A stretch of 64,000 bases of DNA from Mycolicibacterium litorale (lineage in GTDB: Bacteria > Actinomycetota > Actinomycetes > Mycobacteriales > Mycobacteriaceae): positions 2,542,001-2,606,000 of the forward strand of contig NZ_AP022586.1 in assembly GCF_010731695.1 (NCBI RefSeq), in the 5' to 3' direction. Shown here in pieces: positions 31,355-40,800 of the stretch (positions are counted from its first letter, which is position 1; the number at the start of each line of letters is the position of its first letter). The notes under the pieces were generated by a model. The model was given only the letters and a program-made list of their open reading frames with translations, did not search any database and had not been told where the DNA came from. The translations under genes were made by a program, and so were the position numbers.

Positions 31355-32359
31355 TTATCCTCCTTTGACGGTGATGCGGGGATCGGCGGCCGCCTGCAGG
31401 AGGTCCACCATGGTGTTGATGAAGACGTAGAGCGCGCCGAGCATCAGCGTGACGCCGGCGATGGCCGGGAAGTCGGCGACCGGGATGCTCTGGGCGATGT
31501 ACTGGCCGATGCCGGGCCAGCCGAACACCTGCTCGACGACGAGGACGCCGGAGAACATCAGACCGATCTGCAGGCCGGTCATCGACAGCGCCGCACCGAC
31601 GGAGTTGCGCAGCACGTGACCGACCATGATCCGGCCTTCCGAAAGACCCTTCGCCCGTGCGGTTCTCGCGTAGTCGCTGTCGGTGTCACCCACCAGGCTC
31701 GACCGCAGCACCCGACCGATCGCCACCGCCGGACCGAGCGCGATCACCACGGCGGGCAGGAGCAGGTGGTGGAATGCGTCCGCGACGACGTCGAACCGGG
31801 CGTGCAACAGCCCGTCCACGGTGAGCAGGCCGGTCGGACCGGACGGCGCGTTCGTGATGCCGGACCGGCCGTTGGCCGGCACCCAACCGAGCTGCTGGTA
31901 GAAGACGATCAGACCGAGGATGCCGAGCAGGAACATCGGCGCCGACGAACCGGTGAACAGGACGGCCCGCAGTACCGCCGATCCACGCCACTTCAGCGTG
32001 GTGCTGAACGCCAGCAGAGCGGCGAGCACCAGGGCGATGACGATGCCGAAGAACGCCAGTTCCAGTGTGGCGGGCAGGAAGTCGCCGAGGTCGGACGCGA
32101 CGGGGTGGCGGGTGCGGTACGACGTGCCGAGATCACCCGTCACCGCACCGGTCAGGTAGTTCCAGAACTGTACGAGTACCGGATCGTTGAGGCCGAGCGC
32201 CTCCCGGCGGGCGGCGACGGCCTCCTGCGAGGCCTGGGCGCCCAGCTGTGACTTCACCGGGTCCAGCGGTGAGATGTGGGCGAGCACGAACATCACACCG
32301 GTCAGCGCGACGAGGATCGCGAACATGGCGGCGATCCTGGTCGTCACGAAGGTCCGCAT
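31355..32359 (-). CDS. ABC transporter permease, DppB/OppB family
   Basis: 334 residues, about six membrane helices. N-terminal VTTRIAAMFAILVALTGVMF helix, then an extracytoplasmic loop, the EAA cytoplasmic loop region DYARTARAKGLSEGRIMVGHVLRN, and a C-terminal AIAGVTLMLGALYVFINTMVDLL helix. It is the first of the paired permeases in family numbering but second in the operon order, 39 bp after the DppC-type gene. Its stop abuts the hydrolase start. Confidence 0.93.
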   Translation of the reverse strand: MRTFVTTRIAAMFAILVALTGVMFVLAHISPLDPVKSQLGAQASQEAVAARREALGLNDPVLVQFWNYLTGAVTGDLGTSYRTRHPVASDLGDFLPATLELAFFGIVIALVLAALLAFSTTLKWRGSAVLRAVLFTGSSAPMFLLGILGLIVFYQQLGWVPANGRSGITNAPSGPTGLLTVDGLLHARFDVVADAFHHLLLPAVVIALGPAVAIGRVLRSSLVGDTDSDYARTARAKGLSEGRIMVGHVLRNSVGAALSMTGLQIGLMFSGVLVVEQVFGWPGIGQYIAQSIPVADFPAIAGVTLMLGALYVFINTMVDLLQAAADPRITVKGG

Positions 32360-32398
32360 GCGCCCCTCCTCGTGCTCTTCGCGAGAGCGCTCATCGGC

Positions 32399-33265
32399 CT
32401 ACCTGCCCTTCATGAGGTTGCGCAGGCTGTCGCCGGCGATGTTGCCGACCAGCGCCAGGACCAGCACGCCGAGTCCGGGCATCACCGGAATCCACCATTG
32501 CTGCAGGAAATAGCTCAGGTTGCGGGCCGAGTCCGCGCCCAGTTCCGGTGCGGGCGCGGACTGACCGAGCCCGAGGAACGACAGCGCGGCCAGGGTGAGG
32601 ATCAGCGTGCCGATGTCCATGCTGGCCGCGACCACCGCGTTCGGCACCGCACCGGGCACCAGGTGGCGGGTGGCCAGCCGGATCGGACCGACCCCGGCGA
32701 GTTTGGCGGCCTCGACGTGGGGGCGGGCGGCGAGCCGCGCGATCTCGCCGCGCACCAGCCGCGCGTAGAACGGCCACCACACGATCGACACGGCGATCAG
32801 CGTGTGCAGGAAGCCAGGCCCGAGCGCGGCGACCACCGCGATCGCGAGAACCGGTGCGGGCAGCGACAGGAACGCGTCGGTGATCCGCATCAGCGTCGAA
32901 TCGATCCAGCCTCCGGCCGTGCCGGCGATCACCCCGATCAGCCCGCCGATGAACAGGCCGAGCGCCACCACGGCCAGCGCCGCGAACCAGCTCGAGCGTG
33001 CCCCGTAGAGCACCCGCGACAGGATGTCGCGGCCGACGCTGTCGGTGCCGAGGAGGAATCCGTCGACACCGGGTGCCTGCAGTGGCATCCCGACGGGCAG
33101 CAGTGGATCGTGGGGTGAGATCACCGGTACGGCGACCGCGACCAGGGTGACGACGACGATGCTCGAGAAGCCGATCCAGTTGACCACCGCCGACCGTGAC
33201 TGTGGCAGGGCCGGCACCCGTCGCCGCACCCGCACCATGGTGGGGGCCGGCAGCGCCACCGCCAT
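32399..33265 (-). CDS. ABC transporter permease, DppC/OppC family
   Basis: 288 residues from ATG 33265, which overlaps the stop of the ATPase gene as TGATG. It begins with a hydrophobic helix after a basic N-terminus, followed by HDPLLPVGMPLQ and the DppC hallmark GTDSVGRDILSRVLYGAR. The EAA loop is HVEAAKLAGVGPIRLATRHLV. It pairs with the DppB-type protein downstream to form the membrane channel. Confidence 0.93.
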   Translation of the reverse strand: MAVALPAPTMVRVRRRVPALPQSRSAVVNWIGFSSIVVVTLVAVAVPVISPHDPLLPVGMPLQAPGVDGFLLGTDSVGRDILSRVLYGARSSWFAALAVVALGLFIGGLIGVIAGTAGGWIDSTLMRITDAFLSLPAPVLAIAVVAALGPGFLHTLIAVSIVWWPFYARLVRGEIARLAARPHVEAAKLAGVGPIRLATRHLVPGAVPNAVVAASMDIGTLILTLAALSFLGLGQSAPAPELGADSARNLSYFLQQWWIPVMPGLGVLVLALVGNIAGDSLRNLMKGR

Positions 33266-35262
33266 CAGCCGGCCTTCCGCTCGATGCAGGCGACCTGGTG
33301 GGGGTTGCCGGGGAAGCCTTCGAGGCGGACGTCCAGTCCGGTGTCGCCGCAGGCGTCGATCGCCAGCGGGCACCGCGGATGGAAGGCGCATCCGGTGGGC
33401 GGGGACAACGGGCTGGCCGGCTCCCCCGCCAGGGACCGCGGTTCGTGCCCCAGATCGGGGATCGAGTCGACCAGGGCCTGGGTGTACGGGTGTGCGGGCC
33501 GGGCGATCACCCGGTCGGCGGGCCCGATCTCGACGATGCGGCCGAGGTACATCACCGCGATGCGGTCGGCGACCACCCGGGCCACCGACAGATCGTGGGT
33601 GACGAACACCACCGACATGTCGAGGCTCCGTCGCAGGTCGCCGATCAGGTTCAGGACCGATGCGGCCAGGGAGACGTCCAGTGCGCTGGTCGGCTCGTCG
33701 CACAACAGCACCTCGGGCGGCACCACCGTCGCACGGGCCAGCGAGACACGTTGTCGTTGACCGCCCGACAGCTGACCCGCGCGGGACTTGGCGATGTCGG
33801 CGGGCAACCCGACGCGCTCGAGCACCTCGGCGACCCGCTCCCGCCGGCGGGACCGGGACAGCCCTGTCCGGCGCAACCGCTCGCCGATCAGCTCACCGAC
33901 CGACAGCCATGGCGTCAGCGAGGCGCCCGCATCCTGGAACACCATCTGCGGGCGCTCTTCTCCGATCAGCTCGACCGATCCCGACGACGGTGGCTCGAGC
34001 CCGGCGATGACCCGCAGCAGGGTGGATTTGCCCGAACCGCTCTCCCCGACCAGCGCGATCGACTCCCCGTGCCCGACGCGCAGCGAAACGCCACGCAGCG
34101 CATGCAGTTTCCCGTCCCTGTCGGCTGACCGGTCGAGCCATCGCCGGGCCACCGAGAAGGTCTTGGTGACGTCGCGCAGCGCCACCGACGGCGGCAACTC
34201 CCCACGGTCGGTATAGGTGGCGGGGAACGCCTGTCCGGTGGTGGTGGCCGCGGCCCCGAGCCGCTCAGCGACCTCCGCGAACGGGCGGATGCACGCGCTG
34301 ACGCGCTCGGCTGCCACCGCGAGCGGATCCGGTGGCGCCGTATTGCACTCCTCGGTGGCCAGCGCACAGCGCGGAACGAACGCGCACCCGGGAAGCGGTG
34401 TCACCGCGCTGGGCACCGCGCCGGCGAGTGCGGCCAGCGGGCGGTCCCGCGCGGTGTCGAGCGTCAGCCGGGAGCGCAGCAATCCGTGGGTGTAGGGGTG
34501 AGCCGGGGTGGCCAGCACCGCAGCGCTGGGGCCGATCTCGGCGATCCGGCCGGCGTAGAGCACCGCGATGCGGTCGGAGATCTGGGCGGCCACACCGAGG
34601 TCGTGGGTGATCAGCACGATGCTGCAACCGATCTCGTCGCGCAGGCGCCGCAGCAGCCGCAGCACCTGGGCCTGCACCGTGACGTCGAGCGCGGTGGTGG
34701 GTTCGTCGGCGACGATGAGGTCGGGGTCACCGGCGATCGCGATCGCGATCATCACTCGTTGCCGCAGACCGCCGGACAGTTCGTGTGGGAAGGCCCGCAT
34801 CCGGCGGTCCGGCTCCGGGATACCGACGGCGGTCAGCAGGCGTAGTGCCTCGTCCTCGCTGCCCGCCGCCTCGGCCACCTGCTTGCCGATGCGCATGGTG
34901 GGATTCAGCGAGGTCATCGGATCCTGGAACACCGCACCCAGATCGAGGCGGCGCACTTTGCGCAGCGCCTTCGCCTCACCGCGGACCATGTCGGACCCGG
35001 CGACGCGGATCGTGCCCGTGGTGGTGGCGTTGTCCGGTAGCAGACCGAGCAGACCGAACCCGAGAACGCTTTTGCCCGAACCGGATTCGCCGACCAGACC
35101 GAGGATCTCACCGCGCGCGATGGCCAGCGAGACGCCGCGCAGCGCGTGGATGGCGCGGCCGTTGCGGCGGAAGGTCACCCGCAGGTCGCCGACGGTGGCG
35201 ACCGGGTCCGGCGTCGACGGCACCACGGCGGGTGCGTCGGCTTCGGAGACAGCGATGCCCAT
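33265..35262 (-). CDS. ABC transporter ATPase with two fused nucleotide-binding domains (DppD-DppF type)
   Basis: 665 residues. Two complete ABC domains in tandem. Each has Walker A GESGSGKS, a signature (LSGGLRQRV; LSGGQRQRV), Walker B (LIVADEPTTALD; LLCDEPTSALD), and an oligopeptide-type C-terminal Cys cluster region (GCAFVPRCALATEEC; GCAFHPRCPLAIDAC). Peptide importers normally use separate DppD and DppF. ATG 35262 has AGGAG six bases upstream; a TTG at 35265 is also in frame. It heads an eight-gene operon, with a CTGTC-N4-GACAG palindrome 86 bp upstream of the start. Confidence 0.94.
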   Translation of the reverse strand: MGIAVSEADAPAVVPSTPDPVATVGDLRVTFRRNGRAIHALRGVSLAIARGEILGLVGESGSGKSVLGFGLLGLLPDNATTTGTIRVAGSDMVRGEAKALRKVRRLDLGAVFQDPMTSLNPTMRIGKQVAEAAGSEDEALRLLTAVGIPEPDRRMRAFPHELSGGLRQRVMIAIAIAGDPDLIVADEPTTALDVTVQAQVLRLLRRLRDEIGCSIVLITHDLGVAAQISDRIAVLYAGRIAEIGPSAAVLATPAHPYTHGLLRSRLTLDTARDRPLAALAGAVPSAVTPLPGCAFVPRCALATEECNTAPPDPLAVAAERVSACIRPFAEVAERLGAAATTTGQAFPATYTDRGELPPSVALRDVTKTFSVARRWLDRSADRDGKLHALRGVSLRVGHGESIALVGESGSGKSTLLRVIAGLEPPSSGSVELIGEERPQMVFQDAGASLTPWLSVGELIGERLRRTGLSRSRRRERVAEVLERVGLPADIAKSRAGQLSGGQRQRVSLARATVVPPEVLLCDEPTSALDVSLAASVLNLIGDLRRSLDMSVVFVTHDLSVARVVADRIAVMYLGRIVEIGPADRVIARPAHPYTQALVDSIPDLGHEPRSLAGEPASPLSPPTGCAFHPRCPLAIDACGDTGLDVRLEGFPGNPHQVACIERKAG

Positions 35263-35347
35263 CAATCGCTCCTGCGGGCTGTGGTCGACCTGGGCCGAGC
35301 GGCCGGTTCGACGTGGCGATGGAGCGGCACATCGGTGAACCGCCCGC

Positions 35348-35361
35348 CTGTCACTTGACAG
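35348..35361. promoter_or_regulatory. Operator A1 (CTGTC-N4-GACAG) upstream of the transporter operon
   Basis: Perfect inverted repeat CTGTC-ACTT-GACAG. On the minus strand it reads AAAACTGTCAAGTGACAG, nearly identical to operator B1 at 43050-43063 (AAAACTGTCAGGTGACAG). It is the operon-side site of a pair; its partner A2 is 94 bp away, core to core. A shared GTAACC starts exactly 50 bp from the first base of this site, as it does in the other region. Confidence 0.75.
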
Positions 35362-35435
35362 TTTTCACCGGCCGTCGGCGCGGTGGGTGTCGCGCGCGTA
35401 ACCAATTGACGGCACACGTAACTGATGGGTATCGC

Positions 35436-35461
35436 GCGTTTCTGTCGTGTGACAGAAACGC
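35436..35461. promoter_or_regulatory. Operator A2, 11-bp-arm palindrome upstream of the TetR gene
   Basis: Perfect palindrome with arms GCGTTTCTGTC and GACAGAAACGC and centre GTGT, the longest of the four sites. It ends 42 bp before the TetR ATG at 35504. A weak promoter-like TTGACG (35406-35411) and TATCGC (35430-35435) lie immediately upstream, so repressor here would cover the transcription start, consistent with autoregulation. Confidence 0.78.
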
Positions 35462-35503
35462 CGGGGTATACCGATTCACCGGTTCGTGGGCCACGATAGA
35501 ACC

Positions 35504-36208
35504 ATGCCGCTCACCCGGGCCGGTCGTCCGCGCCTGAACACCGCACGACGCCCCGGCATGTCGGCGCGTGACGAAATCCTCGATGCCGCAGGCGAACTGT
35601 TCACCACGCTGGGGTACGCGAGCACCTCGACGCGCCATATCGCGGAATCGGTCGGCATCCGGCAGGCGTCGATGTACCACTACTTCAAGACCAAGGACGA
35701 CATCCTCTGCGCGCTGCTGAGCCAGACGGTCACCCCCACATTGGGTTTCATCCCCAGCCTGCTGGGTGCGCGGCCGGCGTTGACGGCCGCCGAGCACCTG
35801 CACGCGCTCGCGGCGTTCGACGGTGACCAATTGCTCAGCGGACGGTGGAATCTGGGCGCGTTGTATCTGCTGCCGGAGTTGCGCGACGCCCGCCTGGAAC
35901 CGTTCTGGTCCGACCGCGAACGACTGCGGTTGCACTACCTCGCGCTCAGCCGCGGCGTACTCGATCAGACCGGCGTCCACGAGGCGGCCGCTGATCTGCC
36001 GTTCCGCCTGGTGGAGTCACTGGTCAACATGTGGTCGGTGCCCGCGGGCCCGCGGCGCGAGGAGTTGCCGGTCCACGTGGCCGACGCCTGCCTGCGGGTG
36101 CTCGGGGTCCCCGACGGTGCCACCGCCGCCCTGCGGGCCCGCAGCGGGGAGGCGGTGCGGGACTACACCCGCTCACTGAGTGCGTTGCCGGTGACATCGG
36201 TCAGATAG
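35504..36208 (+). CDS. TetR-family repressor, candidate master regulator of the flanking operons
   Basis: 234 residues. N-terminal HTH: ARDEILDAAGELFTTLGY, then STRHIAESVGIRQASMYHYFKTKDDI, a standard TetR DNA-binding domain at about residues 20-70. The C-terminal ligand domain has no recognised subfamily. ATG 35504 is chosen over the GTG at 35486. The gene is divergent from the transporter operon and convergent on the allophanate hydrolase gene, whose 3' end it overlaps by 46 bp. Four matching palindromes flank it: two in its own promoter region and two at 43.05-43.16 kb. The ligand may be the imported compound or a product. Confidence 0.9.
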   Translation: MPLTRAGRPRLNTARRPGMSARDEILDAAGELFTTLGYASTSTRHIAESVGIRQASMYHYFKTKDDILCALLSQTVTPTLGFIPSLLGARPALTAAEHLHALAAFDGDQLLSGRWNLGALYLLPELRDARLEPFWSDRERLRLHYLALSRGVLDQTGVHEAAADLPFRLVESLVNMWSVPAGPRREELPVHVADACLRVLGVPDGATAALRARSGEAVRDYTRSLSALPVTSVR

Positions 36209-37899
36209 CGCCGCCAGTCCCCGTAGGACGAGATGTCCTCACCGGACTCCCAAGCGTCGAGCGCGCAGCCGAACCCGACCACCTCGGTACCGTCGGCCAG
36301 CGTGACCCGGCCCAGCATCATCGGGGCGGGCAGCGCCGCGAGGAAGTCTCCGAGCATGGCGGCCCCGATCAACCACAGCTCACCGCCGATCGCCGCACCG
36401 GATGCCGCGCCCACCCGCATCAGGCCGGGTTTGGGCGGGTCGGTGTCCAGGCGCGAGAGGCGGTAGAGCGGGGCGGTGAGCACGGGTCCGACCCAACGGG
36501 CGCCCCGCTGGTCCAGCTGCCACGCCAGCGGCTGGCCACGCAGGTGCGCGCCGACGACGAGCAGCGGTACCGCCTGCAGTCCGGCACGCATCGGCCAGAC
36601 CATCTGCCGGACAACAGGATCCGAGTGCGCCATGACACGGCGCGCGATATCGAGCGCCAGCGCGTCGGCGCCCGCTCGGGCGACCACCGACACCCCGAAC
36701 TGCGCGCCGTCGACGGTCCCGGACGGCACGGCGACCGCGCACATGTCCATGAGGTTGCAGAAGTTGGTGTACGTGCCCAGCCGCGAGTTGACCCCGATCG
36801 GATCGGCCTCGACCTCGGCGATCGTCGGGTGTTCGGTCGTGGTCGGGATCAGCAGCGCATCGCAGTCGCCGAGTTCGGCCATCGCCACGGCGGTGAGTTC
36901 GGCCAGGCGCACCCGGTCGCGCAGCAGCCGTGTGGCGGGGACCGTACCGGCCGCCGAGATGATGGCACCCACGGTCGGGTCGACCTGGTCTGGGTGGGCG
37001 TCGACGAACTCCCCGACCGCTTCGTGGCGTTCGGCCACCAGGCCGCCGTCGTAGAGCAGTCGCGCCGCCTCGAGGAACGGGGTGAGGTCGATCTCGCGGA
37101 CGCTCACGCCCCGCTCCTCGAGCCGGGCCCTGGCGTCGCCGAATGCGTTCTGCCAGGCTGGATTCAGGCCGGGCAGTTCACGGGGTACGGCCACCCGCGG
37201 CTCGGCCGGCGCGCCGAGTGGAGCCCCGGGCGGGAACGGCCGCGCCGCCGTCGTCTCGTCGGCACCCGCCAGCACGCCCATGGCGGCGTCGGCGGTGTCG
37301 AGGTCGCGGGCGAAGACGGTGACGCAGTCGTACGAGCGGCAGGCGGGCACCACACCGTCGGTGGGCACCACACCGTAGGTCGGTTTGATCCCGACGATGC
37401 CCTGCAGTGCGGCGGGGACCCGCCCGGATCCCGCGGTGTCGGTGCCGATCCCGACGTCGACGATGCCCAGGGCGACCGCGACCGCCGATCCGGAACTCGA
37501 CCCGCCCGAGATGTATTCGGGCCGGCGGGCGTCGCGCACCGCGCCGTGCGGGCTGCGCGTGCCGACCAGCCCCGTGGCGAACTGGTCGAGGTTGGTCACC
37601 CCGATCACGACGGCACCGGCTGCGCGCAGGCGCGCGACCACCGGGGCGTCGGCAAGGGCGGCCTCGCCGGCATAGCCGGGACAGGCCGCGGTGGTGGGGA
37701 TGCCCGCGACGTCGACGTTGTTCTTCACCGCGGCGGTCAGACCGGCCAGCGGGAGGCCGGCTCCCGCCGCAACGGCGGCATCGACGGCCCGCGCGTCGGC
37801 GAGCGCGTCGGCCAACGGCCGCAGGGCGATCCAGATCTCGGGTCGCGCGGTGGACTCGATCGTGGTGTACGCGGCGTGCACGCGGTCGACGGCGCTCAT
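36163..37899 (-). CDS. atzF: Allophanate hydrolase (AtzF type)
   Basis: 578 residues. Amidase-signature domain with catalytic Lys in TAAVKNNVDVAG, GGSSSGSAVAVALG (cis-Ser) and the nucleophile loop GTDTAGSGRVPAAL. The C-terminal ~130 residues (VVGFGCALDAWESGEDISSY) match the extra AtzF domain. It converts allophanate to ammonia and CO2, the last step after urea carboxylase or carboxyguanidine deiminase. ATG 37899 overlaps the carboxylase stop (ATGA). The 3' end overlaps the TetR 3' end by 46 bp. Last gene of operon B. Confidence 0.95.
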   Translation of the reverse strand: MSAVDRVHAAYTTIESTARPEIWIALRPLADALADARAVDAAVAAGAGLPLAGLTAAVKNNVDVAGIPTTAACPGYAGEAALADAPVVARLRAAGAVVIGVTNLDQFATGLVGTRSPHGAVRDARRPEYISGGSSSGSAVAVALGIVDVGIGTDTAGSGRVPAALQGIVGIKPTYGVVPTDGVVPACRSYDCVTVFARDLDTADAAMGVLAGADETTAARPFPPGAPLGAPAEPRVAVPRELPGLNPAWQNAFGDARARLEERGVSVREIDLTPFLEAARLLYDGGLVAERHEAVGEFVDAHPDQVDPTVGAIISAAGTVPATRLLRDRVRLAELTAVAMAELGDCDALLIPTTTEHPTIAEVEADPIGVNSRLGTYTNFCNLMDMCAVAVPSGTVDGAQFGVSVVARAGADALALDIARRVMAHSDPVVRQMVWPMRAGLQAVPLLVVGAHLRGQPLAWQLDQRGARWVGPVLTAPLYRLSRLDTDPPKPGLMRVGAASGAAIGGELWLIGAAMLGDFLAALPAPMMLGRVTLADGTEVVGFGCALDAWESGEDISSYGDWRRYLTDVTGNALSERV

Positions 37900-40800
37900 G
37901 CCGGGATCCCGGCGAGGTCACTGTCGCCGTCCAGGACGACCAGCGGTGTTCCCGGCTCCACCTGGTTGCCCGCCTCGACGAGGATGTGGGTCACCACGCC
38001 GTCGGCGGGCGCCGTCACGACGGTCTCCATCTTCATCGCCTCCAGCGCCAGCAGTGCCTGTCCGGCGGTCACCCGTTCCCCCACGGCGACAGCGACTTTC
38101 CACACGTTCGACGAGAACGGGGCGTCCACGCGCTGCGCGCCGTCGTCGAGGACGAGTTCGGTGGTGTCCGCGGCCCGCGACTGCGCCCGCTCGGCGCGGT
38201 CGAACTCCCCGGCCGCCGCCCACGCCTCCCGCTCGGTGGAGAACGCGGCGCTCTGGCGGGCCCGGAACTCGGCGATGGAGTCGGCGTTGTGGGCCAGGAA
38301 GCGCTCGTGTTCGTCGAGGGAGAACGTGCCGTCGGTGATCTCGACGCTGCCGCGGCCGGCGGCGAGATCGGCACGCAGGTCGAGCAGTTCCTCGGCCGAC
38401 ACCGGATACCAGGAGATGCGGTCGAAGAATCGCAGCAGCCATGGGTGGCCGGGTTCGAACGGCGCGGTGTGGCGGTGGGTGCTCCACACCTGCGTGGTGC
38501 GGCCGACGAACTGGTACCCGCCCGGCCCCTCCATCCCGTAGATGCACAGGTACGCACCACCGATACCGACGGAGTTCTCCGCCGTCCAGGTGCGGGCCGG
38601 ATTGTATTTCGTGGTGACCAGGCGGTGGCGGGGGTCGAGTGGAGTCGCCACGGGCGCACCGAGATACACGTCACCGAGGCCCAGCGTCAGGTACTCGGCG
38701 GCGAACACGATGTCCGCGACGTCGTCCTGGGACGCCAATCCGTTGACGCGCCGGATGAATTCGATGTTGGACGGGCACCACGGCGCGTCGTCGCGCACCC
38801 CGGACATGTACCGCGCGATCGCCTCCCGGGTCGCCGGATCGTCCCAGGACAGCGGCAGCCGCACCGACCGGCTCGGTACCACCAGCTCCGAGGTGGCGGG
38901 CAGATCGTCTTCGAGTTCGGTCAGCAGTCCGAGGAGGCGGTCGATCGGCAGCTGTTGCGGGTCCACATGCACCTGCAGTGAGCGGATACCCGGTGTGAGG
39001 TCGACGATTCCGGTCACCCGCGTCTCGGCCAGCCGGCTGTGCAGGGCGTGCACGCGGGCGCGCAACGCCAGGTCGAGCACCATGTCGCCGTACTCGATCA
39101 GGAGGTTGTCGTCACCGCTGCGACGGTAGGTGACGCGGGGCTGACCGTCGCGGCGGGCCAGGACGCCGTCGTCACCGTCTCCCCCGGTCGCGAGCAGTGC
39201 CGGTGCGCCCACGTCGCTGCGCGCCGGCGCGTCCGCGGCGCGCACGGGCACGAACCGCACGGTGTCGCCCGGACGCAGCTGGCCGAGCTTCCATCGCTCC
39301 GCGGCCACCACCGTCACCGGGCAGACGAAGCCACCGAGACTGGGCCCGTCGGGGCCAAGCAGGATCGGGGTGTCGCCGGTGAAGTCCAGTGCGCCAACGG
39401 AATACGGGGTGTCGTGGATGTTCGACGGGTGCAGTCCGGCCTCCCCGCCGTCGGGCCGGGCCCAGCGCGGCCTCGGCCCTTCGAGCCGGACGCCGGTTCG
39501 GGCGGAGTTGAAGTGGACGCGGTACTCCGCGGCGAACAGGGTCTCGATGTCGTCGCGGGTGAAGAACTCCGGCGCGCCGTGCGGGCCCTCGGTGACGGCC
39601 AGCGTCCACCGGGAGGTCAGGGCGGGGCGCATCGCGGGGTCGACCGGGCCGCCCCCGCAGCCGGCGTCGGTCGACGGCCGCGCGGCCCGCAGCACGTCTC
39701 CGGCGACCAGGGGCCGGCCGCCGTGGCCACCGAACCGGCCCAGGGTGAACGTCGAGGCGCTGCCCAGGTAGGCGGGGATGTCGAGGCCACCGGCGACCAG
39801 CACGTAGGTCCGCAGGCCTGCGCTCTCCGGGGCGCCGACGTCCAGCACTCCCCCGGCCGGGACCTCCACCGGCTCCCACATCGGCACCGGCCGGCCGTCG
39901 ACGGTGATGCGGCACTCGGCGCCCGTGACACACACGACGGTGGCGTGGGTGACGCGCAGCGCCGGCCCGGATGCGGTGCACTCGAGACCCGCTGCGCCGT
40001 CGGGGTTGCCGAGGGCACGGTTGCCGAGCCGGAAGGACAGGTCGTCCATCGGGCCGCTCGGCGGCACGCCGACGTGCCAGAGCCCGACCCGGCCGGGCAG
40101 GTCCTGCACGGTGGTCAGCAGGCCGGGGCGTTCGACCGTGATTCGGGGCCGGGTGTCGGCGACGTCGGCGAGCGTCGCGGTGCTGTGCCGGGCGGCGCGG
40201 ACGTCTCCGTGGGTCACAGCCGCGCGCAGCGCGCCGATGTTGGTCTCGATGCCGTGCAGCACGATGTCGTCCAGCGCGGCGCCGAGTCGCTCCAACGCCT
40301 CGTCGCGTCCGGTGGCGGTGGCGATCACCTTGGCCAGCAGCGGATCGTAGAACGAGGACACCTCGGTGCCGTCCTCGATCCAGGTGTCCACGCGTACGTC
40401 GGCGGGGAAGGACACGGCGGTCAGCGTTCCGGTGCTGGGGCGGTAGTCGCGTGCCGGATCCTCGGCATACACGCGGGCCTCCAAGGCGTGGCCGTGCACC
40501 GGCACCGCACCGGTGGCCAGATGGGGTCGCAGCATGTCGGTCTCGCCGCGGCCGAGCCGGAACATCCACGCGGCGAGGTCGATTCCGGTGACGGCCTCTG
40601 TCACCGGGTGTTCCACCTGCAGCCTGGCGTTGACCTCGAGGAACGACGCCTGCTGCCGGACCGGGTCGTAGACGAACTCGACGGTGCCCGCGGACCGGTA
40701 GGCGACCGAGGCGGCCAGCGCCCGAGACGCCTGGTGCAGCAGGGCGCGGACCGGGTCGGGCAGCGCCGGCGCCGGCGCCTCTTCGATCACCTTCTGGTTG

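Noticed and set aside
35398-35422. GlnR box (two GTAAC elements) in the transporter/TetR promoter
   Set aside because: Element spacing is 20 bp rather than the 11/22 bp period of GlnR sites, and the second region has only one clear element.
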